Part shown: piece after piece, positions 18,049 to 25,114 of the stretch
Numbering within the stretch: the stretch's first letter is position 1
How the letters are laid out: every line of letters begins with the position of its first letter
DNA from: Sva-07 sp963828415
GTDB taxonomy: Bacteria; Actinomycetota; Acidimicrobiia; Acidimicrobiales; Ilumatobacteraceae
Direction: 5' to 3'
Length of the DNA: 64,000 nucleotides
NCBI GenBank assembly: GCA_963828415.1
Contig: CAWHEI010000001.1
Coordinates: 744,001 to 808,000, forward strand
Notes under the pieces: generated by a model
Seen by the model: the letters and a program-made list of their open reading frames with translations, nothing else
The model's database searches: none
Told to the model about the DNA's origin: nothing
Translations under genes and position numbers: made by a program

Positions 18049-19734
18049 ATGCCGGGGATGTCATCGCGTTCGATCGTCGAGCTTCCCCACCAGCGATCGT
18101 TCGACGAGTTGGGGATCCCACTGCACGACGTCACGTTCTGCGTCATCGACCTCGAGACCACGGGCGGGAATCGCAACGAGGACATGATCACCGAGATCGG
18201 GGCGGTCAAGGTGCGCGGCGGCGAGTGTCTCGGCACGTTCCAGACCCTCGTCAATCCCGGTCGGGCGATTCCGCCGCAGATCGTGATGCTGACCGGCCTG
18301 TCCGACGTCCTCGTCGCGAACGCGCCGCGCATCGAAGGCGTCCTGGGAACGTTGATCGACTTCGTCGGCGACGCCGTGATCGTCGGCCACAACGTCGGCT
18401 TCGATGTCGGGTTCCTGCGCGCTGCGTGCCATCGAGCCGAGCGGCCACCGCTGTCCGGCACGGTGGTCGACACCGTCGCGCTCGCCCGACGCCTCGTGCG
18501 TGACGAGGTGCCCGACTGCAAACTCGGCACGCTGGCATCGCGATTCCGTCTCGACCATCGACCCAGTCATCGCGCACTCGACGATGCGCTCGCCACCGCC
18601 GACCTGCTCCATCTCCTGATCGAACGTGCAGCCGGGCTCGGCGTCGTCGGTCTCGACGATCTCGTGATGCTCTCGAAAATTGCCGGGCATCCGCAGGCCG
18701 CCAAGCTCAAGATGACCGCTGACCTCCCACGATCGCCCGGCGTCTACATGTTCCGCGGCCAGCGCGACGAAATCCTCTACGTCGGCAAGGCGACCAATCT
18801 TCGCCAACGCGTACGGTCGTACTTCGGCAGCGACGACCGGCGCAAGATCGGCCCGATGCTGCGCGAAACCCAGTCGGTGTCGCATCTCGATCTCCCCGAC
18901 GCACTCACGGCCGAGGTGATCGAGAGCCGGCTGATCAGCAGCCTCCTCCCCCGCTACAACCGTGCCGGCACTCGCGCCGACAAGTACTGCTACGTCAAGC
19001 TCGACGTCGACAGTGCCTGGCCGCGGCTCTCGGTGGTCAAGAATCCCTCGGCCAAGGGCCTCCATCTCGGTCCGTTGCCGTCACGGACCATGGCCAATCT
19101 CGTCGTCGAGGCGATCCAGACCGCCGTGCCGTTGCGTCGGTGCACGGTCAGGATGGGTCGAGGCTACGCGCCGCCCGACGATGCCCCGGTTTGCAGCGCC
19201 GCGCAACTCGGCGTGGCCCTGTGCCCGTGTTCCGGAACGGCCGATCCGGCCGACTATGCCGCTGCCGTCGATGCGGCAGCCAGTGCACTGACCGGCGACC
19301 CGCGCATCGTGGTCGATCGGCTGCGCGACCGCATGCTCGACCTCGCAGCGAACCAGCGGTTCGAGGAGGCGGCCATGACGCGCGACCGCCTGAGCACCCT
19401 GCTCGGCGCTGTGCGCCGACACCTGTTGGTCGAAGCGTTGCGCACGGCCGAGCGCGCCGAGGTCAGCTTCGGGGAGTCGACGTGGATCATCGACCGGGGT
19501 CGGCTGCTCGACGCGACTCGATCGGGCACGGCAGGGCGGGCGCTGCCGATCCCGGCGCCCGACGCGCCCACCGCCCACGTGTTGTCACGCGAACAGATCG
19601 ACGAAGCGCTCTGCCTGGCCCGGTTCTGCGACAAACGCGCCGACCGGCTCACCGTGCGGTGTTCGGGCACGTGGACATTCCCGATCGGCGACCGCGTGCC
19701 CGACATCGCCACGTTTGCCACACGGGCCGCCTGA
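18049..19734 (+). CDS. DEDDh exonuclease / GIY-YIG (UvrC-Cho-like) fusion
   Basis: 561-aa DNA-repair protein. Residues about 25-190 form a DnaQ-type DEDDh exonuclease: FCVIDLETTGG, GHNVGFDVGFLRA, HRALDDALATA. Residues about 220-310 form a UvrC-like GIY-YIG endonuclease: SPGVYMFRGQRDEILYVGKA, AEVIESRLI. A C-terminal region carries the UvrC-like cysteines CSAAQLGVALCPC and a UVR-like segment (FEEAAMTRDRL). This matches the mycobacterial exonuclease-Cho fusion group (Rv2191-like) that acts in excision repair. ATG 18049 and ATG 18058 are both possible. An SOS-like box precedes it. Confidence 0.88.
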   Translation: MPGMSSRSIVELPHQRSFDELGIPLHDVTFCVIDLETTGGNRNEDMITEIGAVKVRGGECLGTFQTLVNPGRAIPPQIVMLTGLSDVLVANAPRIEGVLGTLIDFVGDAVIVGHNVGFDVGFLRAACHRAERPPLSGTVVDTVALARRLVRDEVPDCKLGTLASRFRLDHRPSHRALDDALATADLLHLLIERAAGLGVVGLDDLVMLSKIAGHPQAAKLKMTADLPRSPGVYMFRGQRDEILYVGKATNLRQRVRSYFGSDDRRKIGPMLRETQSVSHLDLPDALTAEVIESRLISSLLPRYNRAGTRADKYCYVKLDVDSAWPRLSVVKNPSAKGLHLGPLPSRTMANLVVEAIQTAVPLRRCTVRMGRGYAPPDDAPVCSAAQLGVALCPCSGTADPADYAAAVDAAASALTGDPRIVVDRLRDRMLDLAANQRFEEAAMTRDRLSTLLGAVRRHLLVEALRTAERAEVSFGESTWIIDRGRLLDATRSGTAGRALPIPAPDAPTAHVLSREQIDEALCLARFCDKRADRLTVRCSGTWTFPIGDRVPDIATFATRAA

Positions 19735-19740
19735 AGACCG

Positions 19741-20595
19741 TCAGCGTGCAATCACGTGCGCACCCTGTGTGGCGATGCGCAGATACTTGACGTGGCCGCT
19801 GTCAGGGAGCACCCCACCGACGGTCGCAGCGACCCCGGTGTCTGCGAGGAACGCAATCGTCGGGCCACTCCCCGACAGCCAGCCGCACCACGCACCCGCC
19901 GCCAGACCCGAATCCAGAGCGTCCGACGCACCCGGCACTGCGGCGAGGCGAACCGCCTGATGCAGACGGTCGTCGGTGGCACCGACGAGCATCGATGGGT
20001 CGTCCTGCTCGATGGCGGCGACGAACTGGGCGACCCGGCCCAGGTTGTGCACGACGTCCACACGGGCGATCTCGCCGGCGAGCGCGCTGCGCGAGCGTTC
20101 GGTCGATGTCGTCGTGTCGGGCACCCACACCACGACCGTCGCGGCGCTGAGCACCGGTCCCACTCGCAGCGGGATCACGCCGCCGTCCACCCACGCGACG
20201 ATGCCACCGGCAAGCGACGCTGCGGCATTGTCGCCGTGGCGCTCCAAACCGACCGCCACATCGAGAATGGCACCGCGTTCGGCGACCAGCATCGCACCGG
20301 GATCATCGGCGTGGGCGATCGTGGCCAGCGCCGCGCCTGCGACACGCGCCGCCCCGCTGAAGCCGAGCCCGCGGCCCATCGGAATCGCGGAGCGGACCCA
20401 CATCGGGCTCGGCGATTCCCGGCCGCCGTTCGCCGCGGCAAATGCGGTGGCCGACGGATGGTGCCGGTCGATCGGCTGGGCTGACTCGGGAGGATCGCCG
20501 AACCCGATGTCGAGCGCCAGATCGAGCGCCATACCGAGCACGTCGAAGCCGGCGCCCAGGTTCGCCGACGACGCCGGAACGCGAACGACGGTCAC
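19741..20595 (-). CDS. thrB: homoserine kinase
   Basis: 284-aa GHMP kinase that phosphorylates homoserine on the way to threonine. Motif 1 VRVPASSANLGAGFDVLGMA, ATP loop SAIPMGRGLGFSGAA and motif 3 CGWLSGSGPTIAFLAD are intact. The GTG start overlaps the trpD stop (GTGA), an unusual pairing of threonine and tryptophan genes in one transcript; hom and thrC are not nearby. Converges with the exonuclease gene with six bases between. Confidence 0.9.
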   Translation of the reverse strand: MTVVRVPASSANLGAGFDVLGMALDLALDIGFGDPPESAQPIDRHHPSATAFAAANGGRESPSPMWVRSAIPMGRGLGFSGAARVAGAALATIAHADDPGAMLVAERGAILDVAVGLERHGDNAAASLAGGIVAWVDGGVIPLRVGPVLSAATVVVWVPDTTTSTERSRSALAGEIARVDVVHNLGRVAQFVAAIEQDDPSMLVGATDDRLHQAVRLAAVPGASDALDSGLAAGAWCGWLSGSGPTIAFLADTGVAATVGGVLPDSGHVKYLRIATQGAHVIAR

Positions 20596-21641
20596 TCGGC
20601 GTGGGCCCGAGACACCCGGATCAGGGCGTCCAGGTGCGCCTGGGCGCGTCCGTCATCGATTGCCGCAGCGGCCAGCTGGAGGCCGGCCTCGAGATCGTCG
20701 GCCAGCCCAGCCACCACCAGACCACCAGCAGCATTGAGCACGACGATGTCGCGGTGAGCACCCGACTCGCCGGCGAGGACTCGCCGCACGACGAGCGCGT
20801 TCTCCTCGGGCGCCCCGCCCCGGAGACCGTCGGCAGTCGCCGGGGCGATGCCGAAGTCGCTCGGGTCGACCGTGAACTCGGAGACCTCACCGTCACGCAG
20901 AGCGAGCACCTGCGAGGGCCCGAGCGTGGTCAGTTCGTCCATCCCGGCACCGTGAACGACCCACGCATCGCTCAAACCCTGACGTTGCAACGTCTCGACC
21001 ATCGGGACGGCAAACGCTGGGTCGGCCACGCCGATGAGTTGGCGCTTGACCCTGCCGGGGTTGGCCATCGGGCCGAGCAGGTTGAACGTCGTGGCGACGC
21101 CGAGTTCACGCCGTGGCGGCCCGGTGAAACGAAATGCTGGATGGAAGATGGGGGCGAAACAGAAGCCGATGCCCGCCTCGCGGACACAGGCAGCGACGCC
21201 CTCGGCGTGGAGCTCGATCGCCACCCCGAGGAGCTCGAGGACGTCGGCCGCACCACACTTCGACGAGGCCGAGCGATTGCCGTGTTTGCACACCGGAGCA
21301 CCGGCGCCCGCCATCACCAGTGCCGCCATCGTCGACACGTTGATCGAGTGGGTGCCGTCGCCGCCCGTTCCCACGATGTCGACACAACGAGCGCGCTCCT
21401 CGTCGGACAGTGACACATAGGTCGCCTCGTGAAGGGTTGCCGCGAGCAGACCTGCCAGCTCGTCGACGGTCTCGCCCTTGGCTCTCAGCCCGATCAGGAA
21501 CCCACCGATCTGAGCCGCGGTCGCGTCACCGCGAAGGATGGCCGTCATCACCGATCCGGCGGTCGCAGCGTCGAGATCGTCGCCGGCGATCAGGGTCGAC
21601 ATGACGGTGGGCCAGTCATGGAACGGTTCGTGGCTCGACAT
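20592..21641 (-). CDS. trpD: anthranilate phosphoribosyltransferase
   Basis: 349-aa enzyme joining anthranilate to PRPP in tryptophan synthesis. PRPP loop GTGGDGTHSINVST, anthranilate-side KHGNRSASSKCGAADVLE, metal pair region GMDEL and C-terminal VVLNAAGGLVVAG are as in the family. ATG 21641 is preceded at seven bases by TACGCT (21654-21649), a leaderless promoter, so the longer upstream start is not used. No other trp gene is adjacent; it is coupled to thrB. Confidence 0.93.
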   Translation of the reverse strand: MSSHEPFHDWPTVMSTLIAGDDLDAATAGSVMTAILRGDATAAQIGGFLIGLRAKGETVDELAGLLAATLHEATYVSLSDEERARCVDIVGTGGDGTHSINVSTMAALVMAGAGAPVCKHGNRSASSKCGAADVLELLGVAIELHAEGVAACVREAGIGFCFAPIFHPAFRFTGPPRRELGVATTFNLLGPMANPGRVKRQLIGVADPAFAVPMVETLQRQGLSDAWVVHGAGMDELTTLGPSQVLALRDGEVSEFTVDPSDFGIAPATADGLRGGAPEENALVVRRVLAGESGAHRDIVVLNAAGGLVVAGLADDLEAGLQLAAAAIDDGRAQAHLDALIRVSRAHAE

Positions 21642-21687
21642 GAGCCGCAGCGTAGGGCGCTGCATCGAAGTCAGTGAAGTGGGTTGG

Positions 21688-21927
21688 TCAGTGCGTGCGA
21701 CGGCGTTGACGGATGATGCGTCGACGATCGCGTTCGGTCGCTCCGCCCCACACACCGGCCTTCTCGCGGACGGACAAGGCGTAGTCGAGACACGATGTCT
21801 GAACGGAGCACTCCGCGCAGACGGACTTGGCGACCTCGGCTCCCTCGTCGTCGTCCGGGTAGAACACCGAGGCATCGAGTCCCCGGCATGCTCCCAGATC
21901 CCACCATTTCAGTTCCTGTACCGACAC
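21688..21927 (-). CDS. WhiB-family iron-sulfur regulator
   Basis: 79-aa actinobacterial transcription factor. Four cysteines for a redox- and NO-sensitive 4Fe-4S cluster are present in WDLGACRG and VCAECSVQTSC, followed by the sigma-factor-contact turn GVWGG and a basic tail IIRQRRRTH that reaches DNA. Length and pattern are nearest WhiB1/WhmD. A GTG start is used. A TAGATT (-10 like) lies at 21971-21966, giving a leader of about 30 bases. NO sensing would fit the NirK/ScdA genes elsewhere in the window, but that is only inference. Confidence 0.9.
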   Translation of the reverse strand: MSVQELKWWDLGACRGLDASVFYPDDDEGAEVAKSVCAECSVQTSCLDYALSVREKAGVWGGATERDRRRIIRQRRRTH

Positions 21928-22033
21928 GTGCGGATGACTCCCCGTAGCTCGCCCCTCAGTTGAGGAATCTAGAACTGCTGAACGCCGAGCGCCAGAGGCA
22001 ATTTCTCAGGTCGGCGTCGGGGACTCCCGGACG

Positions 22034-22639
22034 TCAACTGCGCAGGTCGCTCAGCAGTTCACGGTGCGTCGAGTCGGCGAGCTCGACAGATTCGAGATAA
22101 TCCGGATGTTCGATCTCGATGCGTACCGGCCCCGTGGCGAACGACTCGACCTGCTCCGGGTCGAACTCGAAGCGGATGTAGTGCACCGCAGCGGTCACTT
22201 CTTCGCGGGTGAGCTGGCCGGCGTGCGCCTCCTCGGTGATCGAGCGGACCCGATCGCCATTCGGCAGCACGACGGCGAACGAGCGCTCGATCCCGACGAG
22301 CTTCGGCAACCATTCACGCATCTGATCGTCGCTGGTGAGTTCGAGGAAGACGGTCGCGGTGAGCTGTCCCGGCTCGGGGATCATCGGGTTGTAGGTGTCG
22401 AGTTCGACCTGGATCTCCTCGTCGGTCGTCAATTTCTCGACGCGAGCCATCTCCTGCACTTGCAGGAGCATGGTGTCGCGATTCTCGAACATCATCGTGA
22501 TGATCGTGCCGAACGAGAGCCGACGGCGACGCTTGGTCTCCATCACCTTCGCCCGGAACACGTCGCGCTCGCGCTCGTAGGCGCGAACGTCGGCGATGTC
22601 AGCGAGGGTCAGTTTGCGGGTGCTGGTCTGGGGGGACAT
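22034..22639 (-). CDS. DUF3501 family protein
   Basis: 201-aa soluble protein of unknown biochemical role. Begins with STRKLTLADIADVRAYERER and holds a basic stretch METKRRRRLSFGTI; ends with VRIEIEHPDYLESVEL. It is the last gene of a four-gene run: Fur regulator, rubrerythrin, Fe-S oxidoreductase, DUF3501. The last three are often found together, so a part in peroxide or iron-sulfur redox chemistry is inferred. GGAG precedes the ATG. It lies 25 bases after the oxidoreductase stop. Confidence 0.85.
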   Translation of the reverse strand: MSPQTSTRKLTLADIADVRAYERERDVFRAKVMETKRRRRLSFGTIITMMFENRDTMLLQVQEMARVEKLTTDEEIQVELDTYNPMIPEPGQLTATVFLELTSDDQMREWLPKLVGIERSFAVVLPNGDRVRSITEEAHAGQLTREEVTAAVHYIRFEFDPEQVESFATGPVRIEIEHPDYLESVELADSTHRELLSDLRS

Positions 22640-22664
22640 CACAACTCCTGGGATCAGATGCGGG

Positions 22665-23978
22665 TCATTCTTCGGGGATGCCGTAGGCCCGAGCCATGAC
22701 CTGCAGCGGGTGCTGTGGTGTCCGGCCGGTCTGCTCGATGATCGCCGTGTTGGCGAGGTGGCAGTCACCGGCGACGACGTCGCCGCCGGCCTTGTCGATC
22801 TGTTCACCGAGCTTCTTGGCGATCGGCACCGAGATGTCCTCGTTGCCCGCCCGGAAGCCCCACATGCCATCGACGCCGGAGCATTGCTGGACGAGCTTGA
22901 CCTTGGCGCCGGTCAGCTTCATCAGGTCACGGCTCTTGAAGCCGATGTTCTGGGCTCGCAGGTGGCAGGGCGTGTGGTAGGTGATCGACTCGACGGTCTC
23001 GCCGGGGAAGTCGGTGTCGAGCGAGGTGTCGTCACCCTTGTGAACCTGCATCAGGTACTCGGCGGCGTCGTAGGTGTGCTCCGCGACGAGTTCGGCGTCC
23101 GGACGCAACGCCGGATCAGCGACGTAGTCGAGGTAGTCCTTCTTGATGATGTAGCTGCACGTCGGCTGCGGCACGACGATGTCGGTGCCCCGCCGAACTT
23201 CCGCGGCGAGCGTCTTGATGTTCTTCTCGGCGACCTTGGTGAACTCCTTGACGTTGCCGGAATGCAGCCACGGAGCGCCACAGCAACCGGCTTCGGTGTT
23301 GGCGCACTCGATGCCGTTGCGTTCGTAGACCTTGACCAGGTCCTTGCCGATGTCGGTTTCCTGATACTCGACGAGGCACGTCGGGAACACGGTGACCCTG
23401 CCCTGACGCTTGGTCAGATGGATCGTCGGGCGCTTCTTGAACCAGGTGGAGAACCGCTGCTTCGCGTAGGGCGGCAGCAGACGGACCGACGACACACCGG
23501 TGACCTTGGCGACGACCTTGCGGATGCCGGAACCAGGCTCGGCGTTGACGATCTTGTTGGCGATCGGACCCGTGGTGGTGGCGAGCGTGCCGAGCAGGTC
23601 GGTGCGACCCATCATCTGCGTGGTCGCATTGTCACGGGTCGACTTGATGCCGTTGGCGTGTTGCATCGCATCGGCGCGCAGCATCAACCGGGGAAAGTCG
23701 AGGTTCCACTCGTGCAACTCGGGGATGTACGGGCAGTTGACGTAGCAGAGCTTGCACTGGAAGCACTCGTCGACGACCTGGTCCTGCTCTGCCGGCGTGA
23801 GTCGCCCGGCGTCCTGGTCGTCGTGCTTGTCGACCATCTCGAACAGCGTCGGGAACGAAGTGCAGAACTTGAAACACAAGCGGCAGCCGTGACACAGGTC
23901 GTAGACCCGCGTGAGTTCACCACGCACGTCTGCTTCGTCGAAGTACAAGGGATGCTTCGGGTCGTACGTCGTGGTCAT
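22665..23978 (-). CDS. (Fe-S)-binding oxidoreductase, HdrD/GlpC-like
   Basis: 437-aa protein. Two N-terminal 4Fe-4S ferredoxin motifs, CHGCRLCFKFC and CFQCKLCYVNCPY, are followed by two CCG domains (CCGAPWLHSG and TPCHLRAQNIG ... QQCSGVDGMWG) as in heterodisulfide reductase subunit D and GlpC. It likely shuttles electrons between a soluble donor and a partner. Rubrerythrin upstream is a plausible partner for peroxide reduction. A strong GC hairpin separates it from rubrerythrin (24026-24052). Confidence 0.88.
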   Translation of the reverse strand: MTTTYDPKHPLYFDEADVRGELTRVYDLCHGCRLCFKFCTSFPTLFEMVDKHDDQDAGRLTPAEQDQVVDECFQCKLCYVNCPYIPELHEWNLDFPRLMLRADAMQHANGIKSTRDNATTQMMGRTDLLGTLATTTGPIANKIVNAEPGSGIRKVVAKVTGVSSVRLLPPYAKQRFSTWFKKRPTIHLTKRQGRVTVFPTCLVEYQETDIGKDLVKVYERNGIECANTEAGCCGAPWLHSGNVKEFTKVAEKNIKTLAAEVRRGTDIVVPQPTCSYIIKKDYLDYVADPALRPDAELVAEHTYDAAEYLMQVHKGDDTSLDTDFPGETVESITYHTPCHLRAQNIGFKSRDLMKLTGAKVKLVQQCSGVDGMWGFRAGNEDISVPIAKKLGEQIDKAGGDVVAGDCHLANTAIIEQTGRTPQHPLQVMARAYGIPEE

Positions 23979-24025
23979 GTGACACTTCCTCCGCGGGGAG
24001 TCGAGGGTGATGGGGAGACGTCGAG

Positions 24026-24052
24026 GGAGGGGGCCGCATCGCGACCCCCTCC
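24026..24052 (-). terminator. intercistronic GC hairpin
   Basis: GGAGGGGG (24026-24033) pairs fully with CCCCCTCC (24045-24052), with an inner CGC-ATC-GCG stem. It sits between the rubrerythrin stop and the Fe-S oxidoreductase start and has no U-tract on the minus strand. It may be an attenuator or an mRNA-stability element that keeps rubrerythrin expression above the downstream genes. Confidence 0.6.
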
Positions 24053-24059
24053 GACGACA

Positions 24060-24479
24060 TCAGGCCAGAGCTTCGAGGCCCTGGGTGAACCGGCCGGCGT
24101 GGCTCTTCTCGGCGCGTGCCAGCGTCTCGAACCAGTCGGCGATCTCGTCGAAGCCCTCGTCGCGGGCGGTCTTGGCGAAGCCCGGGTACATCTGGGTGTA
24201 CTCGTAGGTCTCGCCGGCGATCGACGCCTTGAAGTTCTCCTCGGTGTCACCGATCGGCTCGCCGGACGCGGGGTCGCCGACTTCGGCGAGGTAATCGAGG
24301 TGGCCGTGTGCGTGACCGGTCTCACCTTCAGCGACGGAGCGGAACAGCGCTGCGGAGTCGGGGTAGCCCTCGATGTCGGCCTTCTGGGCGAACCACAGGT
24401 AGCGGCGGTTGGCCTGGCTCTCGCCGGCGAACGCCTCCTTCAGGTTCTCATGGGTCTTGGTGCCGTTGAGGTCAGCCAT
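24060..24479 (-). CDS. rubrerythrin-type diiron protein
   Basis: 139-aa ferritin-like four-helix protein with the diiron ligands of rubrerythrin: AFAGESQANRRY, EGETGHAHGHL, AGETYEYTQMY and RAEKSHAGRF. It lacks the C-terminal rubredoxin domain, so electrons must come from elsewhere, possibly the Fe-S oxidoreductase encoded next. Role: reduction of hydrogen peroxide to water in the cytoplasm. Its ATG lies inside the end of the Fur gene (8-base overlap), so they are co-translated. Confidence 0.92.
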   Translation of the reverse strand: MADLNGTKTHENLKEAFAGESQANRRYLWFAQKADIEGYPDSAALFRSVAEGETGHAHGHLDYLAEVGDPASGEPIGDTEENFKASIAGETYEYTQMYPGFAKTARDEGFDEIADWFETLARAEKSHAGRFTQGLEALA

Positions 24480-24957
24480 GGTGATGCTCCTTCTGGGATT
24501 CCGATGTGGAATCGGGTTGGGGGTGTGGATCTGGGTGGGAAACGGCGTCGGCGCACGATGCGCAGCTGCCCTGGAAAACGATCGAGGCCGACTTGGGCGT
24601 GAACCGGCTGTCGCCGCGAACAACGAGATCCTCAGACCCCTGGACGTACACGTCGACGATCGCGCCGCAGTCGTCGCACACGCCGTGGTGATGATCGTCG
24701 ATGTTCGGGCCGAAGCGGGTCGCTCCGGAACCCAAAGCGACGACGTGCAGCTCGCCCATGGCCACGAGATCGGTGAGCGTCGTGTACACCGTGCGCAGCG
24801 AGATGCCCGGCATCTGCGCGCTCGCCCGGACATAGAGGGACTCGGCAGTGGGATGGGTGGTGTCGCCCTCGAGGAGTGTGAACAGCAACTGGCGCTGCGG
24901 CGTGACCTTGAGCCCCTGGGCGCGGAAGGCCTCGGCGAGCTGTGTCGGAGACTTCAC
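24472..24957 (-). CDS. Fur-family (PerR-like) regulator
   Basis: 161-aa metal-dependent repressor. Winged-helix part KVTPQRQLLFTLLEGD and ISLRTVYTTLTDLVAMG; metal site DDHHHGVCDDCG; second zinc pair CASC near the end; His-rich tail. Control of rubrerythrin next door points to peroxide sensing rather than iron uptake. GTG 24957 chosen because TAACGT (24970-24965) lies exactly seven bases upstream, so the mRNA is probably leaderless; GTG 24966 would overlap that -10. The promoter holds a DosR-like box and a 30-bp dyad. Confidence 0.9.
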   Translation of the reverse strand: MKSPTQLAEAFRAQGLKVTPQRQLLFTLLEGDTTHPTAESLYVRASAQMPGISLRTVYTTLTDLVAMGELHVVALGSGATRFGPNIDDHHHGVCDDCGAIVDVYVQGSEDLVVRGDSRFTPKSASIVFQGSCASCADAVSHPDPHPQPDSTSESQKEHHHG

Positions 24958-24972
24958 GACGCCCACGTTATC

Positions 24973-25002
24973 TGCATCAGTTGTAGATCAACAATTCATG
25001 CA
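24973..25002 (-). promoter_or_regulatory. 30-bp operator-like dyad upstream of fur
   Basis: On the minus strand it reads TGCATGAATTGTTGATC then TACAACTGATGCA; the outer TGCAT/ATGCA and inner TTGT/ACAA arms are symmetric. It lies directly before the -10 TAACGT, so a bound protein would control the promoter. It resembles the 31-bp dyads before nirK and the WD40 gene in outline (T-N-CATGA half-sites) and has the same 4-base distance to a DosR-like box. It could alternatively be the Fur regulator's own site. Confidence 0.55.
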
Positions 25003-25004
25003 AA

Positions 25005-25020
25005 TTGGGACCTTTGCCCC
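25005..25020. promoter_or_regulatory. DosR-like box (copy C)
   Basis: TTGGGACCTTTGCCCC fits the degenerate DevR/DosR pattern GGGAC-N4-G-N-CCC known from mycobacterial hypoxia genes. It lies 4 bases beyond the dyad upstream of the Fur operon. Equivalent boxes precede nirK and the stress-protein/WD40 pair. Assignment to a DosR-type regulator is inference. Confidence 0.5.
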
Positions 25021-25035
25021 TGGCGCAACCGCTCC

Positions 25036-25095
25036 ACCCCGTTTGCGATGCACTCTGGGTGACCCGCTCCACCCGAAGTGTCACGCAAACGGGGT
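25036..25095. repeat. palindromic repeat, family GTTTGCG-N36-CGCAAAC (copy 2)
   Basis: Perfect 12-bp arms ACCCCGTTTGCG (25036-25047) and CGCAAACGGGGT (25084-25095) with inner GGGTG/CACCC and CACT/AGTG pairs. Same 36-base spacing between GTTTGCG and CGCAAAC as the copy at 12689-12740, and a shared core with GGTGACCC and CACCCGAA. Its right arm overlaps the -35 region expected for glpD, so it may affect that promoter. Confidence 0.8.
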
Positions 25096-25101
25096 TTCTC
25101 G

Positions 25102-25107
25102 TAGCAT
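25102..25107 (+). promoter_or_regulatory. glpD -10 element (leaderless)
   Basis: TAGCAT fits TANNNT and ends seven bases before the glpD ATG, so transcription probably begins at the start codon. No ribosome-binding site is visible, consistent with leaderless translation. Confidence 0.55.
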
Positions 25108-25114
25108 CGGTGCG

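Noticed and set aside
22640..22870. Longer DUF3501 protein reading into the oxidoreductase gene
   Set aside because: The extra sequence is the wrong-frame shadow of the Fe-S oxidoreductase; ATG 22639 has a ribosome site.
24480..24833. Rubrerythrin with a long N-terminal domain
   Set aside because: It is the out-of-frame shadow of the Fur gene; ATG 24479 starts a standard rubrerythrin.
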